From NCBI RefSeq assembly GCF_030532265.1, contig NZ_JAUNLM010000011.1, forward strand, positions 1-55,363: a stretch of DNA of 55,363 nt. Reading direction: 5' to 3'. Of the stretch, positions 45,715 through 54,396 are shown in pieces; position 1 is the stretch's first letter, and every line of letters starts with the position of its first letter. The notes under the pieces are model-generated. The model did not search any database. It was not told the origin of the DNA and worked only from the letters and a program-made list of their open reading frames with translations. The translations under genes were made by a program, and so were the position numbers. The stretch comes from Clostridium sp. (lineage in GTDB: Bacteria; Bacillota; Clostridia; Clostridiales; Clostridiaceae).

Positions 45715-46911
45715 CTACTTTTTATATAAAACTTTTCCACCTTTTATAGTCATTACAACTTCTCCATAAAAATTCATTCCTTCAAATGGAGTATTTTTCC
45801 CCTTTGATTGAAAGTCATCTGAATTTACTACTATCTCTTTATTTAAATCTAATAAAACAACATCTCCATCTAATCCTATACTAATATTTCCTTTATTCAT
45901 CCCTAAAATATTAGCTGGATTTCTTGACATCATTTCTGATAACTTGTTTATCGAAATAATTCCATCCTTAACTAATTTTGTATAACATATAGGAAATGCA
46001 GTTTCAAGCCCTACCATTCCTGGAGATCCATTTTCCTTATCTTTCTTTGTATGCGGTGCATGATCTGTACCTATACAATCAACATCTCCATGCTTTATAG
46101 CCTTTAATAAAAATTCTACATCTTCATGTTCTCTTATAGGTGGATTAACTCTATAATTATTTACATCATTAGTAAGCGCTATATGATGTGGTGTTACCTC
46201 GCAAGTTACATTCACACCTTCACATTTTCCATCAATTATATACTTCATAGCTTCTTTTGTACTTACATGAGCCATATGAAGTTTTGCACCTGTAACTTTT
46301 GCTAATGTTATATCTCTCCAAGTCATCATATTCTCAGCAAGTCTCATATCTATATCTGAAAATTCACCTGATTCTGCGTGAGACATAACTACCCAATTAT
46401 TTTCTTTTGCAATTTTCATAGCTTCCATCATAACTCTCGAATCTGACACTCCAACACCATCATCTGAGATAGCCTTCACTCTATCATCATTTTTAAAACA
46501 CTCTAGATGTGATATTGTTTTGCCATCAAAATTTTTTGTTATAGTTACACATTGATGTAAGTCTATAAGATTTAAAGTTTTTTCTTTATCTTTTACATAA
46601 TCTAATACTTCTTTAGTAGAACATACAGGATTTGTATTTCCCATAAGGCAAACCCCTGTATATCCTCCTCTCAATGCAGCCTTTGATCCAGTTTCTAAAT
46701 CTTCTTTATAAGTAAGTCCTGGATCTCTAAAATGTGCATGTGTATCTATAAACGCTGGCATTAATGTTAATTCTTTAGCATCAATAACTTCTACTCCATC
46801 TATATTTATTTCTGTTCCTATTTCCTTTATTTTCCCTTTTTCTATATAAATATCTCCATAAAAGTTTTGACATGAATCTATTATATTTGCATTTTTTATT
46901 AATATATTCAA
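45715..46911 (-). CDS. pyrC: Dihydroorotase
   Basis: The 398-residue class I amidohydrolase cyclises carbamoyl aspartate to dihydroorotate. Zinc ligands are in [10 protein letters not shown]; further His are in MSHAESGEF and [12 protein letters not shown], and the catalytic Asp in [12 protein letters not shown] place the start at TTG 46911, six bases after GAGGTG. The GTG at 46920 overlaps that Shine-Dalgarno. It is the third gene of the operon, following pyrI with 15 bases between. Confidence 0.95.
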   Translation of the reverse strand: MNILIKNANIIDSCQNFYGDIYIEKGKIKEIGTEINIDGVEVIDAKELTLMPAFIDTHAHFRDPGLTYKEDLETGSKAALRGGYTGVCLMGNTNPVCSTKEVLDYVKDKEKTLNLIDLHQCVTITKNFDGKTISHLECFKNDDRVKAISDDGVGVSDSRVMMEAMKIAKENNWVVMSHAESGEFSDIDMRLAENMMTWRDITLAKVTGAKLHMAHVSTKEAMKYIIDGKCEGVNVTCEVTPHHIALTNDVNNYRVNPPIREHEDVEFLLKAIKHGDVDCIGTDHAPHTKKDKENGSPGMVGLETAFPICYTKLVKDGIISINKLSEMMSRNPANILGMNKGNISIGLDGDVVLLDLNKEIVVNSDDFQSKGKNTPFEGMNFYGEVVMTIKGGKVLYKK

Positions 46912-46926
46912 ATTAAACACCTCATC

Positions 46927-47352
46927 TTATTTAAGTGTCATTATATGATCACAATATTCACATTTATAAGTAGCTTCGCTTCTATCTACTAAATTGAATA
47001 TTTGAGGGACATACTTTTCATCACTTGTTATACATCTTACATTATCACAAGTTATTATTCCTTCAACTGTTTGAGGTAATTCTGGTATTATCTTATTAAC
47101 TATTTTTTCATTTCTAATTTCATTTACTGTAACATTAGGAGAAAGCATAGCTAAAACTTCGTAATTTATTTTTTCTATATCTTCAATCTTTATAATATCT
47201 TTTTTTCCTGATCTATTACTTGGGACATTCATTATTAAGGCTACACTTAAATCTGATTTTTCTAGGTTTAAATGATTAAATATTTTAATTCCAACTCCAG
47301 CTTTTATGTGATCTATAACTAATCCATTTTTTATACTTGTAATTTCTAACAT
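46927..47352 (-). CDS. pyrI: Aspartate carbamoyltransferase regulatory subunit
   Basis: The 141-residue protein is the allosteric nucleotide-binding subunit of ATCase. The N-terminal allosteric domain (~1-95) has IKNGLVIDHIKAGVGIKIF. The C-terminal zinc domain has Cys in CDNVRC (C-x4-C) and CEYC (C-x2-C), the four ligands that hold it to PyrB. Bacilli lack PyrI, so this operon has both allosteric and attenuation control. ATG 47352 starts 1 base after the pyrB stop. Confidence 0.96.
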   Translation of the reverse strand: MLEITSIKNGLVIDHIKAGVGIKIFNHLNLEKSDLSVALIMNVPSNRSGKKDIIKIEDIEKINYEVLAMLSPNVTVNEIRNEKIVNKIIPELPQTVEGIITCDNVRCITSDEKYVPQIFNLVDRSEATYKCEYCDHIMTLK

Positions 47353-47353
47353 A

Positions 47354-48277
47354 TTAACATACCCCCAAAAGTTTACATATTAATGCCATTCTTGCATACA
47401 TTCCATACTCAGCTTGCTTAAAATAAGCTACTCTTTTATCACCGTCAACTTCTACAGCAATTTCATTCACTCTTGGAAGTGGATGCATAACTATCATATC
47501 CTCTTTTGCAAGGTCCATTTTTTCCATATCTAAAATATAACTATCTTTAAGTCTTAAATATTCTTCTTCATTGAAAAATCTTTCTTTTTGAATTCTTGTC
47601 ATATAAAGAATATCAACTTCTTCTATTACATCTTCTAATCTTTCAACTTCTTTAAATTCTATATTATTTTTCTTTAATACTTCATCTCTTATATAATCTG
47701 GAATTCTAAGTTCTTTTGGAGATATCAGTACGAATTTATTGTTTTCATATCTTGACATTGCTTTTATTAAAGAATGTACTGTTCTTCCATATTTTAAGTC
47801 TCCACATATACCTATAGTTTTATTTTCAAGATTACCTTTTAATGTTTTTATTGTTAATAAATCTGTTAGTGTTTGAGTTGGATGTTGGTGTCCACCATCA
47901 CCAGCATTTATAACTGATACATCTGAATACATACTTGCTACTCTAGCAGAGCCTTCTTTTGGATGTCTCATTGTTATAATGTCTGAATAAATTGATACCA
48001 TTTTTATTGTATCTGCAAGTGTTTCACCTTTTGATGCTGAACTTGAATTTGGCTCTGAAAAGCCTAAGATATTTCCGCCTAATCTCATCATAGCTGCTTC
48101 AAAGCTAAATCTTGTTCTTGTACTAGGCTCATAAAATAGAGTTGCTAAAATTTTTCCATCACATATCTTTGAATATTTTTTTGGATTTTCTATAATTTGA
48201 TGTGCTAAATTGAAAATTTCTTCTAATTCACCTACAGTAAAATCCATAGGATCTATTAAATGTCTGTCTTTTAACAT
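47354..48277 (-). CDS. pyrB: Aspartate carbamoyltransferase catalytic subunit
   Basis: The 307-residue enzyme makes carbamoyl aspartate, the committed step of pyrimidine synthesis. It shows the carbamoyl-phosphate loop STRTRFSFE, the mobile [13 protein letters not shown] segment, the HQHPTQ motif ([12 protein letters not shown]) and the aspartate site HPLPR. Length and order match catalytic chains that pair with PyrI. ATG 48277 follows AAGGAGTG. It is the first gene of the operon, 92 bases downstream of the attenuator hairpin. Confidence 0.97.
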   Translation of the reverse strand: MLKDRHLIDPMDFTVGELEEIFNLAHQIIENPKKYSKICDGKILATLFYEPSTRTRFSFEAAMMRLGGNILGFSEPNSSSASKGETLADTIKMVSIYSDIITMRHPKEGSARVASMYSDVSVINAGDGGHQHPTQTLTDLLTIKTLKGNLENKTIGICGDLKYGRTVHSLIKAMSRYENNKFVLISPKELRIPDYIRDEVLKKNNIEFKEVERLEDVIEEVDILYMTRIQKERFFNEEEYLRLKDSYILDMEKMDLAKEDMIVMHPLPRVNEIAVEVDGDKRVAYFKQAEYGMYARMALICKLLGVC

Positions 48278-48361
48278 AATATCACTCCTTCTTAACCTCT
48301 CAGTGTTAAATTTAAAGGGAAATACGTTCTTGTAATTATATACTTGTCTAAAAAAACTTTT

Positions 48362-48460
48362 AAAAAAAGCCTTCCTTAAATACTAAGGAAGGCGTAATTA
48401 TCCCATATATAACTACATTACTATTACTTCCTTAATGACCTCTCTGGATCAAATTAAAGG
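48362..48460 (-). promoter_or_regulatory. PyrR-type attenuator in the pyr leader
   Basis: Read on the minus strand, the leader first forms CCTTTAAT...ATTAAGG (48430-48460), whose loop has the PyrR-binding consensus ATCCAGAGAGG. Its 3' arm ATTAAGGAAG can instead pair with CTTCCTTA of the next hairpin, an antiterminator. Otherwise GCCTTCCTTA...TAAGGAAGGC (48369-48393) with its T-run terminates transcription. UMP-bound PyrR should favour termination. Confidence 0.9.
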
Positions 48461-48474
48461 TTATCTTGTTTGTA

Positions 48475-48503
48475 AGAATACCACTAAAAAGATAATCTGT
48501 CAA
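48475..48503 (-). promoter_or_regulatory. Sigma-A promoter of the pyr operon
   Basis: On the minus strand TTGACA (48498-48503) and TATTCT (48475-48480) are 17 bases apart. It starts 24 bases after the TDT transporter stop codon. Confidence 0.8.
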
Positions 48504-48526
48504 TAATTTAAAGAAGTAATTATTTA

Positions 48527-49564
48527 TTATTTTGTTAAATCTTCAACTTCAGAATCTGGTAAAATTTCTTCTTTAACAGTTGTTTCAAGTAAACTTTCTT
48601 CTTTTTCTAAATCTTTTTCTAATCTTGGATTTATTGCTTTAATAAATAATAATAAGAAATTAAATACAACATATAAAATAACACCTGTACCTATAAATAT
48701 TTCAATATCACCTATTGTTTTAAATACAGATTGCCATATGCCACTTCCTAAATATTTACTTACTTTATATGCTGCCATTACACTTATAGCTAATGGGAAA
48801 GTTAACGCTGCATATGTTGGCGCAAATCCTTTCTTTATAAATCCTATTATATAACTATAAACTATAATTAAATTTATAAATGATATAATTACTAAAACCC
48901 AAAGTATTACTGGATTTATAACTGTAAATGCTGAAGTATATCCTACTATACAAAGACTTGCAGGTGCTGCCATTACTCCTATTGTTGGTAGTTTATGTTC
49001 TTCAATAGCTTTATGATTATATACTCTATATAACATTATTGGCCATGTAATTATATATAATACAAATCCAAAATAAAATAATAATCTAGCTAAGCTATCA
49101 TGCCCCATTCCAGGACTTGTAACGCATGCTACAACTACACCAATCCATATTACAAACCAACTTGGAACCATATCTTCTAATTTAAAATTTTTAAATCTAA
49201 ATATTGAAAATACTATAAATAGTATAAAATGTACTGCTACACATAAAAGCCATACAGTTTCTGCTATTTTAGGAGCTACATCTAAAAAATATGCTGCTAT
49301 TAACATAAGAGCCATATCTATAGTTGGATAAAAACTACCTAAAACAGGATGTTTTAATTCCTCTAAAATTTTCTTTGGAAATTTCACTATTCTTAAAAAC
49401 ATTAATGCTAAAGCTATAATTGAAAATATAATTGCTACTGGCTTAAAAAATTTTATATTATTTAATTGCCAAGCAGATCCAATAGTTATTAATCCTAGTG
49501 AAGTACCGCATATTCCTATTGGATAATTCTCTAATTTATTTAATAAATTATTTTCAACCTTCAT
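48527..49564 (-). CDS. TDT family transporter (TehA/Mae1-like)
   Basis: The 345-residue membrane protein has about ten hydrophobic segments, with the TDT start ENYPIGICGTSLGLITIGSAW and SFYPTIDMALMLIAAY. Members include TehA, malate transporters and SLAC1-type anion channels; the substrate is open. The last ~35 residues are acidic and cytoplasmic. ATG 49564 follows TGGAGGTG; an upstream extension to 49648 has no Shine-Dalgarno. No terminator separates it from the pyr promoter, so its transcript may run into the pyr leader. Confidence 0.82.
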   Translation of the reverse strand: MKVENNLLNKLENYPIGICGTSLGLITIGSAWQLNNIKFFKPVAIIFSIIALALMFLRIVKFPKKILEELKHPVLGSFYPTIDMALMLIAAYFLDVAPKIAETVWLLCVAVHFILFIVFSIFRFKNFKLEDMVPSWFVIWIGVVVACVTSPGMGHDSLARLLFYFGFVLYIITWPIMLYRVYNHKAIEEHKLPTIGVMAAPASLCIVGYTSAFTVINPVILWVLVIISFINLIIVYSYIIGFIKKGFAPTYAALTFPLAISVMAAYKVSKYLGSGIWQSVFKTIGDIEIFIGTGVILYVVFNFLLLFIKAINPRLEKDLEKEESLLETTVKEEILPDSEVEDLTK

Positions 49565-49941
49565 ATATACACCTCCATTGATCTTTACAAGATTGATTAT
49601 ATATACAAATTTCAAATAAGAGAAATATTTATATTTTATATTTAACATAGGTATTTACTTATTTTAAAATTTTATATAAAATTCATCTATATTTTCCCAT
49701 TTAAATATGTAAAGTATTAAATTTATTATTTATTATTTATTAAATTTTAATATTAATTAATCTCAATTTTAATAAAAACATACAAGGTATTTTAACATAG
49801 AAATTATCTTATATCTATAATTTATTAATTTACATTTTTTAAATTTTTATTATATATTTGTTATTATTTTATATCCGAATAAAAATTTAATTAAGAACAA
49901 TACTAAAAGTAATTAATTAAATTAACTAAGGAGGATTAAAT
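49565..49941. other. 377-base divergent intergenic region, no gene seen
   Basis: This stretch lies between the divergent TDT transporter and polysaccharide deacetylase genes. It is very AT-rich with runs of TTTATTATTTATT. A TATAAT is present on the minus strand at 49596-49601 without a good -35 box. I see no convincing small gene, riboswitch or repeat. Confidence 0.6.
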
Positions 49942-50880
49942 ATGAGTGAAAATAATAAAAATAAAAAAATAGTATTCTTTATTTTAGTAATATTACTTAT
50001 TTTTATAATACCTGTATTATATTTTTCAAATTTTAAATCTACTAAACCTAAAGTTGCCAAAGCAGAAAATACAGGCACAAAACAAGAAACTAAAAATGAA
50101 GTAAAAAACGAAGTGAAAAATGAAGTGAAAAAAGGATCAGTTAATAATAACTACTTACAATTAAAAGATGATCCTAACGCAGATGATGCCTTAGTTATTT
50201 CTAAAAATACAAATGAATTAATAAAAGGTTCTATTCATTATCCCGTTAGAACAGATAGAAAAAAAGTTGTTTATTTAACTTTTGATGATGGACCATCAAC
50301 AACAAATACTCCAAAAGTACTTAATATTTTAAAAAAACATGATATTAAAGCAACTTTTTTTGTAACTGGAAAATCTATCATAGCAAGTGATGAATCAAAA
50401 GCTTTATTGAAACAAATTGCTAATGAAGGACATGCCATAGGTAACCATACTTACAGTCATAATTATAATTATCTTTATCCTTCTAGAACAATAAATGTTG
50501 ATAATGTAATATCCGATTTAAAAAAGAATGATAAATTAATGAAAGATATTTTAGGAAAAGACTTTTATACTAGAATCATAAGATTACCAGGAGGATATCG
50601 TTCTTGGAATGGTAAAGAAAATTTTAAAAATAAAATGAAGGAACTAGGTATTAGAAATATTGATTGGAATGCTTTAAATGGTGATGCAGAAGGTAAAAAG
50701 AAAAACTCTAAAGAACTAGTTTCTTATTTAAAAAATAGTGTTAATGAACTAGGAAAAGATGCAGATAGTATTGTAGTACTAATGCATGATACATATGGTA
50801 AAGCTGAAACTACAAAAGCTCTACCAGAAATAATTAAATACTTTAAAGATAAAGGTTTTGAGTTTAGAACAATAAAATAA
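49942..50880 (+). CDS. Polysaccharide deacetylase (NodB homology), membrane-anchored
   Basis: The 312-residue protein has an N-terminal membrane anchor (residues ~10-28), a charged spacer with three KNEV repeats, and a NodB deacetylase domain from ~110. Metal and catalytic motifs are VYLTFDDGPS (Asp-Asp), GNHTYSH (His-x3-His), RLPGGYRSW and VVLMHD. It likely deacetylates N-acetylglucosamine or N-acetylmuramic acid in peptidoglycan, which can give lysozyme resistance. ATG 49942 follows AAGGAGGATTAAAT. It is alone, with a terminator at 50894. Confidence 0.92.
   Translation: MSENNKNKKIVFFILVILLIFIIPVLYFSNFKSTKPKVAKAENTGTKQETKNEVKNEVKNEVKKGSVNNNYLQLKDDPNADDALVISKNTNELIKGSIHYPVRTDRKKVVYLTFDDGPSTTNTPKVLNILKKHDIKATFFVTGKSIIASDESKALLKQIANEGHAIGNHTYSHNYNYLYPSRTINVDNVISDLKKNDKLMKDILGKDFYTRIIRLPGGYRSWNGKENFKNKMKELGIRNIDWNALNGDAEGKKKNSKELVSYLKNSVNELGKDADSIVVLMHDTYGKAETTKALPEIIKYFKDKGFEFRTIK
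50092..50127. repeat. Three 12-base tandem repeats in the deacetylase spacer
   Basis: Units AAAAATGAAGTA, AAAAACGAAGTG and AAAAATGAAGTG encode Lys-Asn-Glu-Val three times between the membrane anchor and the NodB domain. Slippage here would lengthen or shorten the spacer in frame. Confidence 0.8.
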
Positions 50881-50893
50881 AATTTTACAATAT

Positions 50894-50927
50894 AAAAAAG
50901 AGCCTTTAACAAAGGCTCTTAATTTTT
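50894..50927. terminator. Bidirectional terminator
   Basis: AAGAGCCTTT (50898-50907) pairs with AAAGGCTCTT (50911-50920), with A- and T-runs either side, between the convergent deacetylase and cotJC genes. Confidence 0.85.
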
Positions 50928-50937
50928 CTATTCTAAA

Positions 50938-51507
50938 TTAATTATATTTACATTTATAGTTATCTTGAACATCCATTAATGCTTCACCAAATCTTTGGTA
51001 ATGAACAACTTCTCTTTGTCTTAAAAAACGTAATATTTCTTTTATATCTTGATCATCTGTCAAATCTATAAGCCATTCATAGGTTGCTCTAGCTTTTTGT
51101 TCAGCTGCCATATCTTCATTTAAATCTGCAATAACATCACCTTTTGCTTGAATATAAGTTGCTGTCCATGGATTTCCTTGAGCATCACTATAATATAATG
51201 CTTTTCCGTGATCTGTATAATGAGCAGCAAGTCCAGCATTTTTCAAATCTTCAATAGAGGCATTTTCCATTAATTGATAAATCATAGTAGCAATCATTTC
51301 TACATGAGCTAATTCCTCTGTTCCTATATCAGTTAATAAGCCTTTAGCTTTATTTGTTGGCATTGTATATCTTTGATTTAAATACCTAAGAGCAGCACTT
51401 AATTCACCGTCTGGACCTCCATATTGTGACATTAAAAATTTTGCCATCCTAAGATCATTACATTTTAAATTTATAGGATATTCTAAAGTCTTAACATAGT
51501 ACCACAT
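50938..51507 (-). CDS. cotJC: Spore coat protein CotJC, manganese-catalase family
   Basis: The 189-residue protein is a manganese-catalase-like ferritin fold. Metal ligands appear in TEELAHVEMIATM (Glu, His) and QREVVHYQRFGEAL (Glu, His), with EDMAAEQKARATYE between them. It is deposited in the spore coat of endospore formers; catalase activity is possible. The gene is the last of cotJABC, 12 bases after cotJB. ATG 51507 follows TAGGAGGATTTAGTT. Confidence 0.94.
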   Translation of the reverse strand: MWYYVKTLEYPINLKCNDLRMAKFLMSQYGGPDGELSAALRYLNQRYTMPTNKAKGLLTDIGTEELAHVEMIATMIYQLMENASIEDLKNAGLAAHYTDHGKALYYSDAQGNPWTATYIQAKGDVIADLNEDMAAEQKARATYEWLIDLTDDQDIKEILRFLRQREVVHYQRFGEALMDVQDNYKCKYN

Positions 51508-51519
51508 AACTAAATCCTC

Positions 51520-51771
51520 CTAATATTTAATTTCCCAAGGCCATGGTTGATTGACCCACTCTAATGGATTTTCCACATAAGCATCTCCAAAGTTTCTTAT
51601 AGGTCCATATTTTAATTCATATTCACTAATTAAAGCGTCTAACTTTCTAGAAACTTCTTTATAGTCACTTATAGCTTCTTTATCATTAGGGAAATTATCA
51701 AGATAAAGATTTAGTTCTACTGCATAAAACTGTATCTTTTGTATACTATTCAATAATTCAATTTCTTTCAT
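51520..51771 (-). CDS. cotJB: Spore coat protein CotJB
   Basis: The 83-residue protein has the CotJB pattern: a helical N-terminus with LNSIQKIQFYAVELNLYLDNFPNDKEA and a C-terminal GPIRNFGDAYVENPLEWVNQPWPWE. It is a small coat component made with CotJA and CotJC. ATG 51771 follows AGAGGTAAAATT. It lies between cotJA and cotJC on the minus strand. Confidence 0.93.
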   Translation of the reverse strand: MKEIELLNSIQKIQFYAVELNLYLDNFPNDKEAISDYKEVSRKLDALISEYELKYGPIRNFGDAYVENPLEWVNQPWPWEIKY

Positions 51772-51793
51772 AATTTTACCTCTCTATTATCTT

Positions 51794-51937
51794 CTATTTA
51801 TAAGGTTTATATAGATCTTTAAATATAGTTCCTCTACAAAGACCTTCATAAACTGAATATAAATTTTCGTATTTTTGAGGTAATATATATGCACGTGCAT
51901 ACTCTAAATCAAAACATTTATTAGCACAATAAGACAT
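51794..51937 (-). CDS. cotJA: Spore coat associated protein CotJA
   Basis: This 47-residue Cys-containing peptide (MSYCANKCFDLEYARAYILP region, then YSVYEGLCRGTIFKDLYKPY) is CotJA, a spore coat component. ATG 51937 follows AAAGGATGATATGT, and the stop at 51794 is 22 bases before cotJB. It is the first gene of the cotJABC operon. Upstream (about 51965-51975) a CATACATA resembles the sigma-E -10 sequence, which would fit mother-cell expression, but I see no convincing -35 box. Confidence 0.88.
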   Translation of the reverse strand: MSYCANKCFDLEYARAYILPQKYENLYSVYEGLCRGTIFKDLYKPYK

Positions 51938-52021
51938 ACATATCATCCTTTCTTCTATAAATATATTAATATGTTATGTATGTTAAAAAGAAAATGTTAC
52001 ATATTTCATGTTTAATTCATC

Positions 52022-52053
52022 AAAAAAGAGAATTCTAAATATTTAGAACTCTC
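52022..52053 (-). terminator. Terminator of the serine-hydrolase-like gene
   Basis: On the minus strand GAGAGTTCTAAAT pairs with ATTTAGAATTCTC (with G-T pairs) and is followed by six T. Confidence 0.8.
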
Positions 52054-52069
52054 CTTTGAAATCTACATA

Positions 52070-52849
52070 TTAATTCCAATTATTAATTATATTATCCCAC
52101 ATCATCTTTCCACATTTAGCTAATGTAACAGTTCCATAAACACTATTTGGAACTTCTGTAGATAACACAGTAAAGGTAAATGTTCCTTTAGAAAGTTGTA
52201 TTAATGCTGTATCATTTTCAACACCTGTTTTATCTCCAGTTTTACTTGATATTTCATACTTTAAATCATCAGGTATATATAATGCTAATTTATTTTTTAT
52301 CTGCTGTCTTCTGAGAATATCTATAAGCATGGTACTATTTTCTTCGGTTAAATAAGTTGCTTTGTATAGATGCTTCCATATCTTTGATAAGTCTTTTGCT
52401 GATGTTAAATTTTCTATGTCAATTTTACCTGTTCTTTCATCCGCAGTCTTTCTATTTAATTTAGTGTTCTCTAATCCCATTTCTCTTATATCTTCATTTA
52501 TTCTATCCATTCCAATAATATCAATAATTTTATTTGCAGCTGTGTTATCACTTTGAATAAGCATAGCCACTAAAAGTTCAAAAACCGTATAATCTCTTGA
52601 ATTAAATTCATGAATTATTCCTGTTCCATACACTTTATCGACACCATCGATTCTAATCTTATCCATAAAAGTTATTTTTCCTCTTTCAACATCTTTTATT
52701 AAAGAGACTGCTATTGGAAGCTTCATACATCCCGCCGCCGTCATTTTAACGTTTTCATTATATCCATAAACAAATCCACTTTCTAAATCTTCAAAGAAAA
52801 AACTATAAGTACCAATTCTTGATTCTAAATATCTTTTAACCTCTTTCAT
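52070..52849 (-). CDS. Class A beta-lactamase-fold protein with altered SxxK motif
   Basis: The 259-residue protein fits the Beta-lactamase2 / class A serine-hydrolase fold. SDN is kept at residues 100-102 (IQSDNTAANKI), as are KTG (202-204, SKTGDKTG) and the clade-typical LNRKTADER...ENLTSAKDL. However, the nucleophile motif SxxK reads G40-C41-M42-K43 in TAAGCMKLPIAV. The catalytic serine is replaced by glycine, with a cysteine beside it. There is also no signal peptide. It is therefore unlikely to be an ordinary beta-lactamase or penicillin-binding enzyme; a pseudoenzyme or Cys-based hydrolase is possible. ATG 52849 follows TGGAGGGTATT. The gene is monocistronic. Confidence 0.75.
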   Translation of the reverse strand: MKEVKRYLESRIGTYSFFFEDLESGFVYGYNENVKMTAAGCMKLPIAVSLIKDVERGKITFMDKIRIDGVDKVYGTGIIHEFNSRDYTVFELLVAMLIQSDNTAANKIIDIIGMDRINEDIREMGLENTKLNRKTADERTGKIDIENLTSAKDLSKIWKHLYKATYLTEENSTMLIDILRRQQIKNKLALYIPDDLKYEISSKTGDKTGVENDTALIQLSKGTFTFTVLSTEVPNSVYGTVTLAKCGKMMWDNIINNWN

Positions 52850-52943
52850 AATACCCTCCAGCTTTTTATTTTAAGTATGAACTTAATTTTAATAATATTT
52901 TGTTAATAAAATTATAACATATTTACATATATTTTGAAAATAT

Positions 52944-52975
52944 AATTAAAGGATTTAGCATTATGCTAAACCCTT
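52944..52975 (-). terminator. Terminator of pfkA
   Basis: On the minus strand AAGGGTTTAGCAT pairs with ATGCTAAATCCTT (one G-T pair). The following TTTAATTA is only moderately T-rich. Confidence 0.75.
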
Positions 52976-52987
52976 GATATATATTAA

Positions 52988-54088
52988 TTAATCACCAAAT
53001 GATATTCCTATCTTTTTAGCTATTGTAACCAATTCACAACTAGGATCAACTTGTTTAGTATGTTGCCCAATAACATTTTCTAGACTATCATATGTTATTT
53101 TATCACCTTTTAAACAAACCATATTCCCAAATAATCCTTCATTAATCATTTCTACTGCAGCTACTCCATATCTTGTTGATAATATTCTATCAAAGGTTGA
53201 TGTGTTTCCACCTCTTTGAATATGTCCAAGAACAGTACATCTAACTTCATGGTCTTTTATTATTTTTTCTAAATCATCAGCTAATTTATTTCCAATTCCA
53301 CCTAACCTTATTGGATCTGGACTATCTTCTACTATTTTTGATATTACTACATCTCCATCTTTTGACTTTGCACCTTCTGCTACTACTATTATAGTAAACA
53401 TTTTTCCTTCATCTTTTCTTTCATTAATTTTTTCTACGATTTTATTTATATCATAAGGTATCTCAGGTAATAATATAACATCTGCAGATCCTGCAATTCC
53501 TGATTCTAATGCTATCCATCCTGCTCCTCTTCCCATTACCTCACAAAGCATTATTCTATGATGTGATTCAGCAGTTGTATGAAGTCTATCTAAAGCTTCT
53601 GTTGCAACATCTATTGCAGTATTAAATCCAAAAGTTACATCAGTTGAAGCTAAATCATTATCTATAGTTTTTGGAACTCCTATAACTTTTATTCCTTTTC
53701 TTGAAAAATCTCTAGCTGAAGTTAAAGTTCCATCTCCACCTATTACTATAAGAGCATCTACACCTTCCTTTTTAAGATTTTCCACTGCTACATCTGAAAC
53801 ATCTTTCTTAATAAATTTACCATCCTCTTCTATAGCATAATCAAAAAGATTATCCTTATTAGAACTATAAAGAATAGTTCCCCCTCTATGAAGTATTCCA
53901 GATACAGATTCTAATGTTAATGGTATAAAATCATTTTTATAAAGGCCTCTATATCCAAACTTATATCCTATAACCTCATACCCATAATTTAAAATAGCGG
54001 CTCTAGTTACAGATCTAATTACAGCATTTAATCCTGGGCAATCACCACCACCAGTTAATAAAGCTATCTTTTTAACCTTTTTCATCAT
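52988..54088 (-). CDS. pfkA: 6-phosphofructokinase, G104/K124 type
   Basis: The 366-residue glycolytic enzyme phosphorylates fructose 6-phosphate. It has TGGGDCPGLNAVIR, GGDGTLTSA (Gly120), PKTIDND (Lys140, catalytic Asp143), and MGRGAGWIA. Gly120 and Lys140 correspond to E. coli positions 104 and 124. Gly at 104 is the ATP-type residue, and Lys at 124 is seen in group III enzymes and PPi types. ATP use is therefore likely; PPi is the alternative. ATG 54088 follows GAGGGGG; ATG 54085 is also possible. A promoter lies at 54146-54174. Confidence 0.92.
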   Translation of the reverse strand: MMKKVKKIALLTGGGDCPGLNAVIRSVTRAAILNYGYEVIGYKFGYRGLYKNDFIPLTLESVSGILHRGGTILYSSNKDNLFDYAIEEDGKFIKKDVSDVAVENLKKEGVDALIVIGGDGTLTSARDFSRKGIKVIGVPKTIDNDLASTDVTFGFNTAIDVATEALDRLHTTAESHHRIMLCEVMGRGAGWIALESGIAGSADVILLPEIPYDINKIVEKINERKDEGKMFTIIVVAEGAKSKDGDVVISKIVEDSPDPIRLGGIGNKLADDLEKIIKDHEVRCTVLGHIQRGGNTSTFDRILSTRYGVAAVEMINEGLFGNMVCLKGDKITYDSLENVIGQHTKQVDPSCELVTIAKKIGISFGD

Positions 54089-54145
54089 CTAATAAATCCC
54101 CCTCTATTCTTTTAATGTTCCCCGCTCCTATTTTTTAACATTAAA

Positions 54146-54174
54146 CTTATAAAATCTTATTTAACTTTAGTAAA
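54146..54174 (-). promoter_or_regulatory. Promoter of pfkA
   Basis: On the minus strand TTTACT (54169-54174) and TATAAG (54146-54151) are 17 bases apart. Confidence 0.55.
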
Positions 54175-54342
54175 CCCTTTTGATTATTTTTCCTTTTAAG
54201 TAAAATATTTACCATTTTTATGATATCATATTTTTTTCTTTATATAAAGATAAATTTATTATTATTTTAAAAATCAAGTTAGTTTTATATTAAAATTATA
54301 TTTTTAAAATTTTATCTTAATAAATATAAATATTTACATAAT
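54175..54342. other. AT-rich gap upstream of the pfkA promoter
   Basis: This is the rest of the 308-base gap between pfkA and uppP. It is almost pure A/T and I see no gene or structured signal before the uppP terminator. Confidence 0.6.
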
Positions 54343-54380
54343 AAAAAAATCAGCCAAATAAAATTCTTGACTGATTTTTT
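54343..54380. terminator. Terminator of uppP
   Basis: AAAAATCAG...CAA pairs with TTG...CTGATTTTT across a short loop, with A- and T-runs on both sides. It functions for uppP on the minus strand. Confidence 0.82.
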
Positions 54381-54396
54381 TATTATTTATTTAATT

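Noticed and set aside
51960-51980. Sigma-E promoter for cotJABC
   Set aside because: CATACATA resembles the -10 sequence, but I cannot find a -35 element at the right spacing, so it is only mentioned with cotJA.
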